Positions 38,836-50,689 of a stretch of 64,000 bases of DNA are shown here, in pieces (positions within the stretch are counted from its first letter, which is position 1; each line of letters begins with the position of its first letter). The DNA comes from Ampullaceana balthica (Eukaryota; Mollusca; Gastropoda; Lymnaeidae). Location: positions 166,535 to 230,534 of the forward strand of contig CALYLW010000127.1 of the NCBI GenBank assembly GCA_944989445.1. The letters run 5' to 3'. The position numbers and the translations under genes were made by a program. A model generated the notes under the pieces. The model did no database searches, had not been told where the DNA came from, and saw nothing but the letters and a program-made list of their open reading frames with translations.

Positions 38836-40290
38836 ACTTAGGCTACTGAAACAGTAATGTGACGCAATGCCATCCATTCATAGGTTACTTAGGCTACTGA
38901 AACAGTAATGGGACGCAATACCATCCATTCATAGGTTACTTAGGCTACTGAAACAGTAATGGGACGCAATACCATCCATTCATAGGTTACTTAGGCTACT
39001 GAAACAGTAATGGGACGCGATGCCATCCATTCATAGGTTACTTAGGCTACTGAAACAGTAATGGGACGCAATGCCATCCATTCATAGGTTACTTAGGCTA
39101 CTGAAACAGTAATGGGACGCAATGTCATCCATTCATAGGTTACTTAGGCTACTGAAACAGTAATGGGACGCAATGCCATCCATTCATAGGTTAATTAGGC
39201 TACTGAAACAGTAATGGGACGCAATGCCATCCATTCATAGGTTACTTAGGCTACTGAAACAGTAATGGGACGCAATGCCATCCATTCATAGGTTACTTAG
39301 GCTACTGAAACAGTATTGGACGCAATGCCATCCATTCATAGGTTACTTAGGCTACTGACACAGTATTGGGACGCAATGCCATCCATTCATAGATTACTTA
39401 GGCTACTGAAACAGTAATGGGACTCAATGCCATCCATTCATAGGGTACTTAGGCTACTGAAACAGTATTGGGACGCAATGCCATCCGTTCATAGGTTACT
39501 TAGGCTACTGAAACAGTAATGGGACGCAATACCATCCATTCATAGGTTACTTAGGCTACTGAAACAGTAATGGGACGCAATGCCATCCATTCATAGGTTA
39601 CTTAGGCTACTGAAACAGTAATGGGACGCAATGCCATCCATTCATAGGTTACTTAGGCTACTGAAACAGTAATGGGACGCAATGCCATCCATTCATAGGT
39701 TAATTAGGCTACTGAAACAGTAATGGGACGCAATGCCATCCATTCATAGGTTACTTAGGCTACTGAAACAGTAATGGGACGCAATGCCATCCATTCATAG
39801 GTTACTTAGGCTACTGAAACAGTATTGGACGCAATGCCATCCATTCATAGGTTACTTAGGCTACTGACACAGTATTGGGGACGCAATGCCATCCATTCAT
39901 AGATTACTTAGGCTACTGAAACAGTAATGGGACTCGATGCCATCCATTCATAGGTTACTTAGGCTACTGAAACAGTATTGGGACGCAATGCCATCCGTTC
40001 ATAGGTTACTTAGGCTACTGAAACAGTAATGGGACGCAATGCCATCCATTCATAGGTTACTTAGGTTACTGAAACAGTAATGGGACGCAATGCCATCCAT
40101 TCATAGGTTACTTAGGCTACTGAAACAGTAATGGGACGCAATGCCATCCATTCATAGGTTACTTAGGCTACTGAAACAGTAATGGGACGCAATGCCATCC
40201 ATTCATAGGTTACTTAGGCTCCTGAAACAGTAATGGGACGCAATTACGCAATGACCCAATGACGCAATGACGCCATGCCATCCATTCATT
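38836..40290. repeat. 51-bp satellite, right block (~27 copies)
   Basis: Same monomer as the left block. Variant monomers (TTAATTAGG, AGTATTGGACGC, CTGACACAGTATTGGG, AGATTACTTAGG, GGGACTC, CATCCGTTC) recur in the same order 509-510 bp apart, so part of the array was duplicated as a 10-monomer unit. The end decays into short ATGACGCA words near 40235-40275. Confidence 0.95.
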
Positions 40291-42085
40291 GTCACAGCTT
40301 CATTTATTGATTGAATGTTTTGAGATGATTTTTTTGTAGAAAAATTGTTTAAATTTTTTAAAAAACTTGTTCACATTTTTTTTTACTCTGGAAATATCAT
40401 TTCACTGAAATGTTCTGCACATATTTCATGTAAATAAGGCTGGCACTGGATCGTGACTGCTTGACTGGTATAAATGGGAACACGCATTGAAACTTTACCA
40501 AAGCGCTGTTATCGTTATTGATTTCTATCGTAAATCTTGCGCTGGTTTATTGGCTTTGCTTCAGCACAGGCGAAAAATTAAAGACGTTAATCGGATGATT
40601 TCTTAAAACATCAGAAAACTAAAGGCTTAGGTTATTAAGGAGAAATATGTATTTCTTAAACTGAATATTTTTTTTCTGTAATGTATTTAAAACACATATT
40701 TAAATTTTTAAAAACTTTTTCGCAGAATACAAATTTTAATCTGCCTTTGTTAAAACGCTGTTTTCTTTAGAATTTAAAACAATTTTGGGGAATGGAGAAG
40801 ATTGATGAATACATAATCTATATTATTTGAGTATGATCCATTCATCTAAGTTTAGTATTTGTAAATATATCTTTTTTTAAAACCTTAATGATTTCAATTA
40901 ATTTATATTGTTGTTTTTTTTTCTGGAATGAAAACCCTTTAGAATGATGAAGTTAACAAAAAGGGATAAAACTAAAATTAAAGAAGAACAAAAAATAGTA
41001 CATATGAAACAAATTTAAAGATGAAATTTTGATGCGATACATTGGTGAAAGATGATTACCATTTAAACTTGCGTTATTGAAATTCAGGAAGGATCAGTGG
41101 GAGTCTAAACTGAATCCTTTCTCCTGAGTAATAGAACTTTAGTCAAACAACAAAAGATCATAGTGTATTAGTTATTACTGATGAAATTAGAATTTTGTGT
41201 CAAGGATCACACACATTTTTAAAAAACTTTTCAAATATATTAAAAACAACAGGATTTAGCTCAAAACTCTGATAATATCAATTCCGTCATTTATGAAGAC
41301 CAGAATCTCATCAAATCACCATCCGTATTATTTTTAATGAACGCAACTCAATGTAATTGAATTGAATCGGGGAAAGGTATGGAGGAGGGGTTTTAATCTG
41401 TTTTTGTCTTTGTGTTTGCGTGTGTGTTTAAAATAACTAAAATGCTGCATTGTTACAAGTTTTCTTTATAATCGCTATACTTTTTTTGGTGATACCCCTT
41501 ACAAGTATTATCTTTTTTATTTTAGTTTTTGATAGTCACCAACACATTTCTTGGGTATGTAAATGCTGCTATATCTGTTAGCATAGAATTTAACGAATTA
41601 TAGAAGTTCACATTGAAACGAATACACTTCAAGCTAGATTCATCTTCTTTTATTAATTCTGTGAAACCAACGCATTTTAAAGTATCAATTAAAGCTGCAA
41701 TATGTATATCTCCATACACTCACATTACTTCTAATTGAAATAGATTACAAGCTTAACTAGCAAAAATATTTTTGATGACCTCGGACACATGCCGAATAGC
41801 TCTTTTTCTTTGTCTATTTCCACTAGTCAGTTGCACTCATAGGACTCAGTTTCTTAGCTTACAGCAATCAGCTGATAAAAAAATTACGAGATGATTTGTG
41901 TTGTAATTTTGTATGCAACATTTTTAAAAAAAACAGAGACCCGCACTTCTGAACAATGACATCCGCCCCCCCCCCAGTTCACACGTGTACGTCAAATGTC
42001 CCCTTGGTCAATTCATTCTTCCCGAAAACAATAAACGGCCAACATTCGGTGAACAATCCCAATTGAAATTTAACGGACTGTGCAC
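40291..42085. other. 3' flank of the SLC24 exchanger gene
   Basis: AT-rich. A 65-codon minus frame at 41522-41719 has no recognisable family and no splice relation to the exchanger. AATAAA on the minus strand occurs at 41516-41521 and may serve the exchanger mRNA if its 3' UTR is about 570 nt, but this is a guess. Confidence 0.4.
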
Positions 42086-45000
42086 TCATCTGTCACAAGA
42101 TGGGGGGTTAAAGTCACCAAAGATATTCAGTTCGTATAAGCAGGACAAGCTGACCACAACCAGGTAGGTGACCAAGCAGACGTAGCCGTAGCCCCTGGTG
42201 AGTTTCCACTTGTTGACGCCCATGGAAGCGAGCAGAAATACGACGGTGGCTAACAGCGTGAGCGAGGAGTACGTGAGGCCGCCACTGGTGATGGAAACAC
42301 TGCCCCCAGTTTTGATGGCGCACTCGATGAGCCAGGGGATTCCCAGGCACAGGAGGATGTCAAACACGTTACTGCCCAGGGAGTTGGACACCGCCATGTC
42401 ACCGTAACCTAGACGAAGGCAAACACAATCGTTTAGACCTGATGCTCTATACCGTGAGTTCTGGGTGAGTTAAACCCTGCCTCATATTTAAAATTCTTAG
42501 ATTTATATCCACTACTCACCAATATTAAAGTAAATACGAGTACAAATAAATAAATACTCGGTAATACGTTTATTAAGTTATACTGACTCAGTTAAAAATA
42601 TGTCTTTCGATAAGTTTAACAATCCAAACTGAACTGTACCGAAACTCTTGTAACCTACTTTCAAAAATTTAAGAACATAAACTTATATGACATGCTACTC
42701 TCAAATTGTATTAGCTAAAAATAAATGCATAAAAGTAAATCTTTTTTGCAAATGGGTGTAATAGGGACACTGAACAGCAAGAACCCGTGTAATGTTGATA
42801 ATTAGTTAATAAGATAACTTGTATGTCAAAAACGTATTATTTATTGTTTCTTGCACTGCAGACACAATAGACTGTGGGCTGGAAAAAGCTACTCCCCCCC
42901 CCCAAAAGCTCTGTAAAATTGAAATTCTATAAATAAACATTTGAGCTAAAGAATTAGAGGAGAAACTAGTAATCCAAATCTCAGTGCTAGAGGAAGGGGA
43001 AGTAATGGAAGCCTGATAGCTATCGACTAAAGGGGAATGACCTCACACTTCAGCTCATCTGATCATGTTATGTTGGAGTCAATAGGACCAACTAAAGAAC
43101 AGTCAATCTCAGACAGGGGGATCGATAAGAAAGTTTTGGACAGACTTTTTGTCATGTTTAACACAATGACCCTACTGTTCTGAAGAGATTCGTAGATAAA
43201 GACTCATCATTATTACATTAGACATAACTCAAATGAACTATTCTATTTTCTATTTCTGTTTAAATTAAATGAAGCCTGCTGTGGAATAATGCAATTGCCT
43301 ATATAGTACGTAAGTCTTATATGAACTTTGAATTTTACTGTTAAAAGCAGTAGAGTGAACAGTCTATGTGAGCCATTTTAAATACGATATGAATAAGACG
43401 TGTATTTCTCTCACCATCTCTTGCCACGAAGACACTGGACAGACAGTCGGGGACGCTGGTGCCAGCTGCCAGTAGTGTCAAACCCATCACTGTGTCGGGG
43501 ATGTCAAGGGCATCGCCTTTACACAATTTGGAAGAACATCGATAGATCGGTAAATGTTCAAGCAAGGCACAATGTTCAGCTTAAGGTGACGCTAAAATGT
43601 ACCTGAAAACTTCTTTAAAGACTTTCATCTAGTTATATATCTTCCAGGTAATGTAGTTCAAATGTTAATCTTCAACATGCTGACTGGTTTTTACTGAGTT
43701 CTTAGACATTCTCTAGGGGTGATTTGCAGATATAATTGCGCAATATTCAATATAAGCGTTACAAAATATTAATAATAACTGAAAAATGGTTTACATCAAC
43801 TGCTGAGTTAACATATTATCAGACAAATATATTATTATTAAGCATACTAAGAAATATACGTAATGAAAACCAAATCGCACAAATGATTTACTGTCATCAT
43901 AAATGGGGAGTGGAGATTATTTAAAATTGTAGTTTTCATTATGACTAAGCAGCCAATTTATATTTCATTGTCTCTAACATTTCCACTGAACACGGAAATC
44001 AACGGATGAAGGAATTAAAGGAATGCCCTCTTAAATCAAATAGAAATTTGTTAAGTATGATGTGAGACCTTCACTTCAGATCTTAGCGAGGAATCCTTTA
44101 GTTAACATATTTACTGCTAAATGAAGGGTAATTCCCATCTATTTCACTCGTATCTGGTAGATGCGTTATATTCCACTAAACGTACCTGCGATAGTCACCA
44201 TCCAGACCATGAGATAAGTCGTCGCGCTGATCCAAGCCACAGACATGAAGAATGACAACAGGTAGAGGCGTGACCATATACCCGGCCGCCGACTGTCTGG
44301 GATGGTCAGGAAAAAGACAGCTTTGATTGGACACAAGATGACCCACAGAACCTTCATGAGCTTACCCTCGGGTATGATCCACACGGACTCATACTCTGAA
44401 ACTGTCACTGTTGGAGCAATGCGGGGGGGGGGAGGGTAGATGTTTTAAGACTTAAGTAATTAGCTAATTAGTTCATTAGGCTAATGAAATGAATATTACA
44501 CACATGGTATATGAATTCATCTTTATACTTCGAATCTAAGTTAGCATATTGATCGCACCAATTGTTATTTAGAATGATTAAAAAAAAATTGTATTCAAAA
44601 CGCCAAACCCATTGGTATAGATCGATAATATTAAGTCGTGCTGCATATGGAAAGAGAATGACGTTTACAATCAATTTATGGTTTCATAAAACTACCCTTA
44701 CAACCTTCCAGTTGGCAATCGCAATCTCCGTCTAGTTAGAAATGATCCATAAATGACTAATCAAAGGTATAAATAGTCATAGAGACCAAGGTCGTGGTAC
44801 TGAAATAGTTAACAACTTGTTTGAGTAAAAATATTTTTATCAAAATTTGTTACCTCTTCTAGCATGCGATTGGATGGTGATAAACCGTGCACGCTAAGAA
44901 TTCATTCCCCAGAAGTGTCTTTGTGTTCAATCGATTCGTGAATTTTATGGGGTTATAATTTTTTATAATACCAGGAGCACGATTCTTGAGACGCACGAGA

Positions 45001-48000
45001 CCAACTTCAGGGAATTTCATTTATGAACATTTAAGTAACAATTGATCTGAATTACTCTTCATATGAAGAGCGTAAAGTTGGGTTCTATTTTCAGTGGTTA
45101 GAATAAGTTTTATGGAGATGTTAAGCGTAATTGATGACGTGTAAAGGAATCGTATCGCTCTTAGCTCCCCTTTTAATTGTAACTTAATTGTATAATGGAA
45201 AATAAAGCTGTAAAAGTACTACAATGGATTGATTCTTACTTAGCTAACTTTGAAATTTAGTTGTATGTGTACAAATAAATTCATGTCTTTATTAGCTCAA
45301 ATTTGTATATAATTATTGCTTTATAGCACCAACCCCCCAATTTAAAAAAAAATTTGTACAATGAAACACTTTCTTACTTAGCCTCTTTTAAATGTAATAG
45401 AGTATACTATGAAACAAGTTCTTACTTAGTTCCCCGTTCTTTGATGATGACGTTGAGGGTGTTGCTGGTTCCTGCCTGTCCACTATTGATGTCTCCTGCT
45501 CCTCTGACAAAGACTGATCAACTCCGTGCAGGGATTTCTCATAATCACGTGACATCGTCATGGAGGCATTGCTGATTCGGCTGAAATACACATTATTTCT
45601 AATTTAGTTGAAGCAAATTCACTTTATTGGTATTTTAACTTGTTTAAACTAATGTTATCAAAATATTTTTTTAAAAAGTTTGTTGCCATAAAATCTTAGT
45701 TTATTAGATCCTAAGTAAGTTATATGAGAGATTACGGTGCTCTTTATCTTATCGCCATGTTTCCTATTTCTTGTTTTACCTTGATTCAGTTGTTCGCATT
45801 TGATGTCATATAATGTCTATAGATTTAGTATCATTTATTGATATTTATGGGAGGCAAAGTGTTATTAAGCGTAAACGAATATCAATGTTGTTTTTTTAAA
45901 AATAAAATTTAATTGCTATGTAGTTGTTTTTTTACTTTTGCAGTTTTACATCATTAGCAATTTGAGAGGAAAGGTAGTAAGGATTTTTTAAGATAAAGTA
46001 TTTGGAATAAAGTCACAGAAAGAAATTTTAAAAAATCAACTTAATACAGAGACACACGCAGATTAAATTTGCCTTTCGACTGTCTCTGTAAGCAAATTAA
46101 ATTGACTTCACATTTATTTTATCAATATTTTAAAATGATTGTATTGGTGAAATGACATTAAAAATGCATGCTTTTTTCCTTCAAAGGATAATATTTGTGA
46201 ACGTTAAAGTGAAATAATGCTTGCCTATCAAGAAGTGAGTGGAAAGTGAGTAAATCATGCCAGTTCTTTATTATAAAAAGCATAAAGGTAGATTTTTGCA
46301 AGTGATAGAAATTTGCAATAGAATTAGAAGAATCACTTTGAAAAAAAAGAACGAAATTACATCAAATTAGCGCCGTCATTGGCTAGTAAAGACGATTAAA
46401 ATTGTTTTATGAATTGCTTATTTTTTTTAATCTACTAAAGAACGTGTTTAAAAGTTGTTTTAAAAAATGTTCATTTAAAATTGAATTTCAATGACCTAGG
46501 AACAAAGGTAAGTTGAAAATGTAATTGTAAATTATAAGGTTATAATGACCTTAAAATTGTTTTTAGAATGTTGAAACTGAAATACGATTGTATTAAACCG
46601 ATGTTATTTGAAGATTACTTTGTCATTTATCGTTTTTATATTGTAGGTAAAAAAAAATTTTAATTTAATTTTTTTTTGGGGGACGGGGCGTTGAATAAAG
46701 TAAAATGTGCCAATTATGTGCAAAAGAAATTAATAAAGATGAAAAGATGAACCATTTAGATGGAAAATGTAGTTAAAATAAAAGACAGGTGTAGCGTGAA
46801 GATACCATTTCATTGCTTATTACATAGAGAATGAATACGGTCTAGTGAAAAGAACCACCGAAAGCGTGTTATGAGAAGTTGATCAGATCTACCTATCGCC
46901 ATTCTCAAAACTTTTGTATCCGTTTGTCAGTGGTATGCTGTCAACAATCTTCTCACTATTAGGACTGAAATAAAATTCAGGAGCTCAGCTCATAAAAGAT
47001 GGAATAGACAAACAAAACGCTACAGAGTGAATTTTCACGATACTTAAATCCATATTTTAAAAAATCACAAATAAATCCATCCATATTTTACCTATGAGCA
47101 CGCGCCCGCTGCATCTCCTCTGGAATGTTATGCTCTTCTGGAGATTTGTTCATCAGCGGCTGGCGTTCCAGACGGGACAAAAGTTTGCTGACCCATGCTT
47201 TGGATTTAGCTTCCAGAAAGCGGTTAAAATACATGATCGATATGTAAATTATGTACAGAATAACCATGAGAAGAGCCTCGTACCTAATGGAAGAGAAACG
47301 CGCTGACATTAGGGGCTCATGCATGTAACATAATATTTATTTTTAAAAAGTTGATTTTAAATTATAAGTTAGAGAAATCGCCTGAACAATATTAGATATG
47401 AATAAAATAGTAAAAAAAATAAACCTAATCTTATGGACATCATACATAATAAATATTTTTAGCCATAATTTTTTTTTATTGAATATGTTAAATATGTATT
47501 TTTTGTTTAATATCTTTAATAATGTTTGATTTTAAAATATGTCTCTGTTGTATTTTGCCAGCACTACTTACAAAGGCTTATTATTTCGTTATTTAAAAAT
47601 TTTTAAAATATTATTTTCTTTTACAGTATATTTATTCATAACCAAATCTTTCAAGGCGACAATTTTTACAAATTTTTCACGGTGTTAGTTTTGAAGAAAA
47701 AAACAATCTTTTTTAAATGGTTTAATCCAAGTTAGATTTCTGGTCATGTTAACTAAAAATATGTGATTTTGAGGATAAATCATAGAAAAATAAAATATTC
47801 TTCATTGCATTAGTTTGCACGGTTTAAATAAATTTAAAAAAAGATTGTTCATAGGTTTAATGGAAGGGCTAACAGTATCTTTAATAAACTTTCACGAGTG
47901 TAAGAATCAAGGCCCCATTTTCTTTGTTAATCTTCCAGGGCGCCAAAGGCAACATAAGAATCTCAAAAAAGTCTGTAAAATCTCGACGTAAGAGCAGACA

Positions 48001-50598
48001 TGTCTCTGAATGTTCGCTCAGTAGCAGCTCCGTACGTCCCCACGCAGTGTCTCTCCGTGGTACATCCACCGTCTGACTAATAATGTGTGTGTTGCACTCT
48101 GTTGAATTCCAGACGGAACTCAAACAACTCACGCCAATAAATAAAAACTTTTAACATGCCACACACTCCATTGAGTCACTCTGATCTACGTAACAAGTAA
48201 TTACGAGTAAATTTGGCCTGAAATAACTCTTTTCCACCTTACGCTGCTACGCAAACACATCTAAAAAAGTCACGACTTATAAATAGAATAACAACATTTA
48301 AATTGAGTTCTTAATTACTTAATTTTTTTAGCGTTCACACTTGATAAGGATACGTAATTCCGTTTGCAGTACAGCTTACTTTTAAGTAAAAAACAACGTG
48401 TAATTTTACGAGAAACTAACCAATCAACTGTTTGGTCCCTGATGATGAGAAACAAAGTGAGGACAGAGAGAAGGTAGAAGATTGTGTCTCTGACCAGCGG
48501 ATACCACGTCAACTCAACAACCTTGGAAGAGAAAGATGTTAAACCTAATTGGTTGCTCTATATGTCAGGCTTTATAAAAATAATGAAATACACTCAATGT
48601 AAAACTCATGAAAAAACATCCCATTTATTTAACTCCGTGAACAAAATATGGGTGAGACTGCAATCAGGCCTATAGATTAGTAGATGGATAACATGTAAAC
48701 AGGGTATCAGTGAGCCTGACAGGACGTAACAAAACAGCGAACGTTTCGGCAAAGAGCCTTCTTCAACGAACAATTAGTACACAAATAAAACGAATATGAA
48801 GAAATAAAAAGTAAAAGTTAGCTGCATTGAAATACAAAGAGAGCAATGCTGTTTAGTTACTGTGGATTTCACCGCAGCTAACTTTCATTTTTTATTTCTT
48901 TATATTCGCATTATTTGTGTACTATTTGTTCGTTGAAGAAGGCTCTTTGCCGAAACGTTCGCTGTTTTGTTACGTCCTTTCAGGCTCACTGATACCCTGT
49001 TTACATGTTATCCATCTACTACTTATTTAACTCACCATTCCCGCAAATATTCCACATACACCAATGATAAATAGAATGTTGAAGACAGCTGAACCAACAA
49101 TAGTTCCGACACCGACATCACTTTCAGCAAAAAATACACCTAATGAAATATATATATTTTTTTTAATGTTTAAAATTCTTAAGGTATTAATTTTGACTAA
49201 CAGTTTCAATAGACAATTAAAGAGAAAAGGCACCACTAAAGGAAAAAAAACAACAATAAAACAAACACTCTGACTATATTAAATTATGAAATAATATTCT
49301 CACCAATGGTTGAGTAATCCCCCCCCCCTCTTCTTTTACAACAACAAAAATCCCCCACCTACTTACGCTCAGATTTCAACAAAGTAGAAATACGTGCACA
49401 TTAGCTTTATAATTCAAACCAATTTACAATATCATAAAACATTTTTGACCCATTATATTTAACATTTTTTAGTGTGGAGTTTGTGTGGATTAACTATTTT
49501 GTTTCACTAAGAGTTTGTTGTCGTAGTTTGAAACGTAATTTAAACCAATCTGATCAATAAAATACTTCTGTTCCGAGATAGTCAGCCGTCTTAAAACTCC
49601 CAGTCCTAGAATGAAACCAGGAAGTTTTGTGATGTCAGGACATGCGCACTATTCATAAGCTAAGCGTGGGATAACAAGAGAGAAATCGTAAACATTTATT
49701 AAATATTCAAAAAGAAGTGTTAACGTTTTATGTTGATGAAAAGGTTAAACCTACTCGGATCAAGGAAAATTGATAACTGAAAGTCGCTGGTTACGACAGA
49801 ATATTTAAAGAAAAACACCAATCAACTGATGTCCATTAATAAGAATAAAGGACACGCATGTAAAGATCGATGGCGAAAGGTCAAGGTTGAATCGACAAAA
49901 CTGAAAGCTAGATAACTCTAGGTATATTTTAAGTTGAAGCTAAATTTGTAAGCATGCAGACAAACATCATGTCTTCACGATTTTTACAGTTATATTTTAA
50001 TTTAGTGCATTTTTATTGGAAAGAAAGAATCCAATTATAATTATATTCTAAAGGGTTTCCTCTATTATCTAAAAGACAAAATATTACCATGTATTTTTTT
50101 AGTTTGAAATTATCATATTTGATTTGATTTTCTTTCGCCAAATTAAACTAAAAATACAAAAACTTATTGTTGCACAAAAAAAAAGAAAGAAAATCTAACT
50201 ATCCCAATAGATGCAATTTTAACGTAAGTAAGATATTTGTGATCAAGACGACTGATTTAGAGATTTTGAGGACATCTGAAGACGAATAACATCAACTTTT
50301 AGTAACTACCTTACTGTTGTAACGTCGTGTCCTATTTAACCACATTTTCACCTCAAAATTATAATGATGTAAGCTGTCTTATACATTGGTTTATATTTCA
50401 GAAAGAGCAGACCATACATTGTATATGTTTATACTGCTAAAATATGTATAATAATTTTTTTTAAAAGAAAGAAAAAGAGAGAGAGAGAGAGAGGGGGGGG
50501 AGGAGAGAAGAGAGAGAGAATGGCATAACTACGAGCGATTGCTAAAGCGTGTATGTGTAGAAATATTTATGAACTGCGAGTGTCAAATAGGTAGAAAT

Positions 50599-50689
<91 letters not shown>

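Noticed and set aside
36986..40290. CRISPR-like direct-repeat array
   Set aside because: The 51-bp units are directly abutting with no unique spacers, and this is a eukaryotic locus; it is a satellite.
41522..41719. 65-codon minus-strand frame just 3' of the exchanger
   Set aside because: No family resemblance, no splice link to the exchanger, and it lies beyond the exchanger stop codon.
44166..44408. 80-codon frame read as a separate small membrane protein
   Set aside because: It is the exchanger exon 44186-44407 plus intron read-through; splice sites and phase place it within the SLC24 gene.
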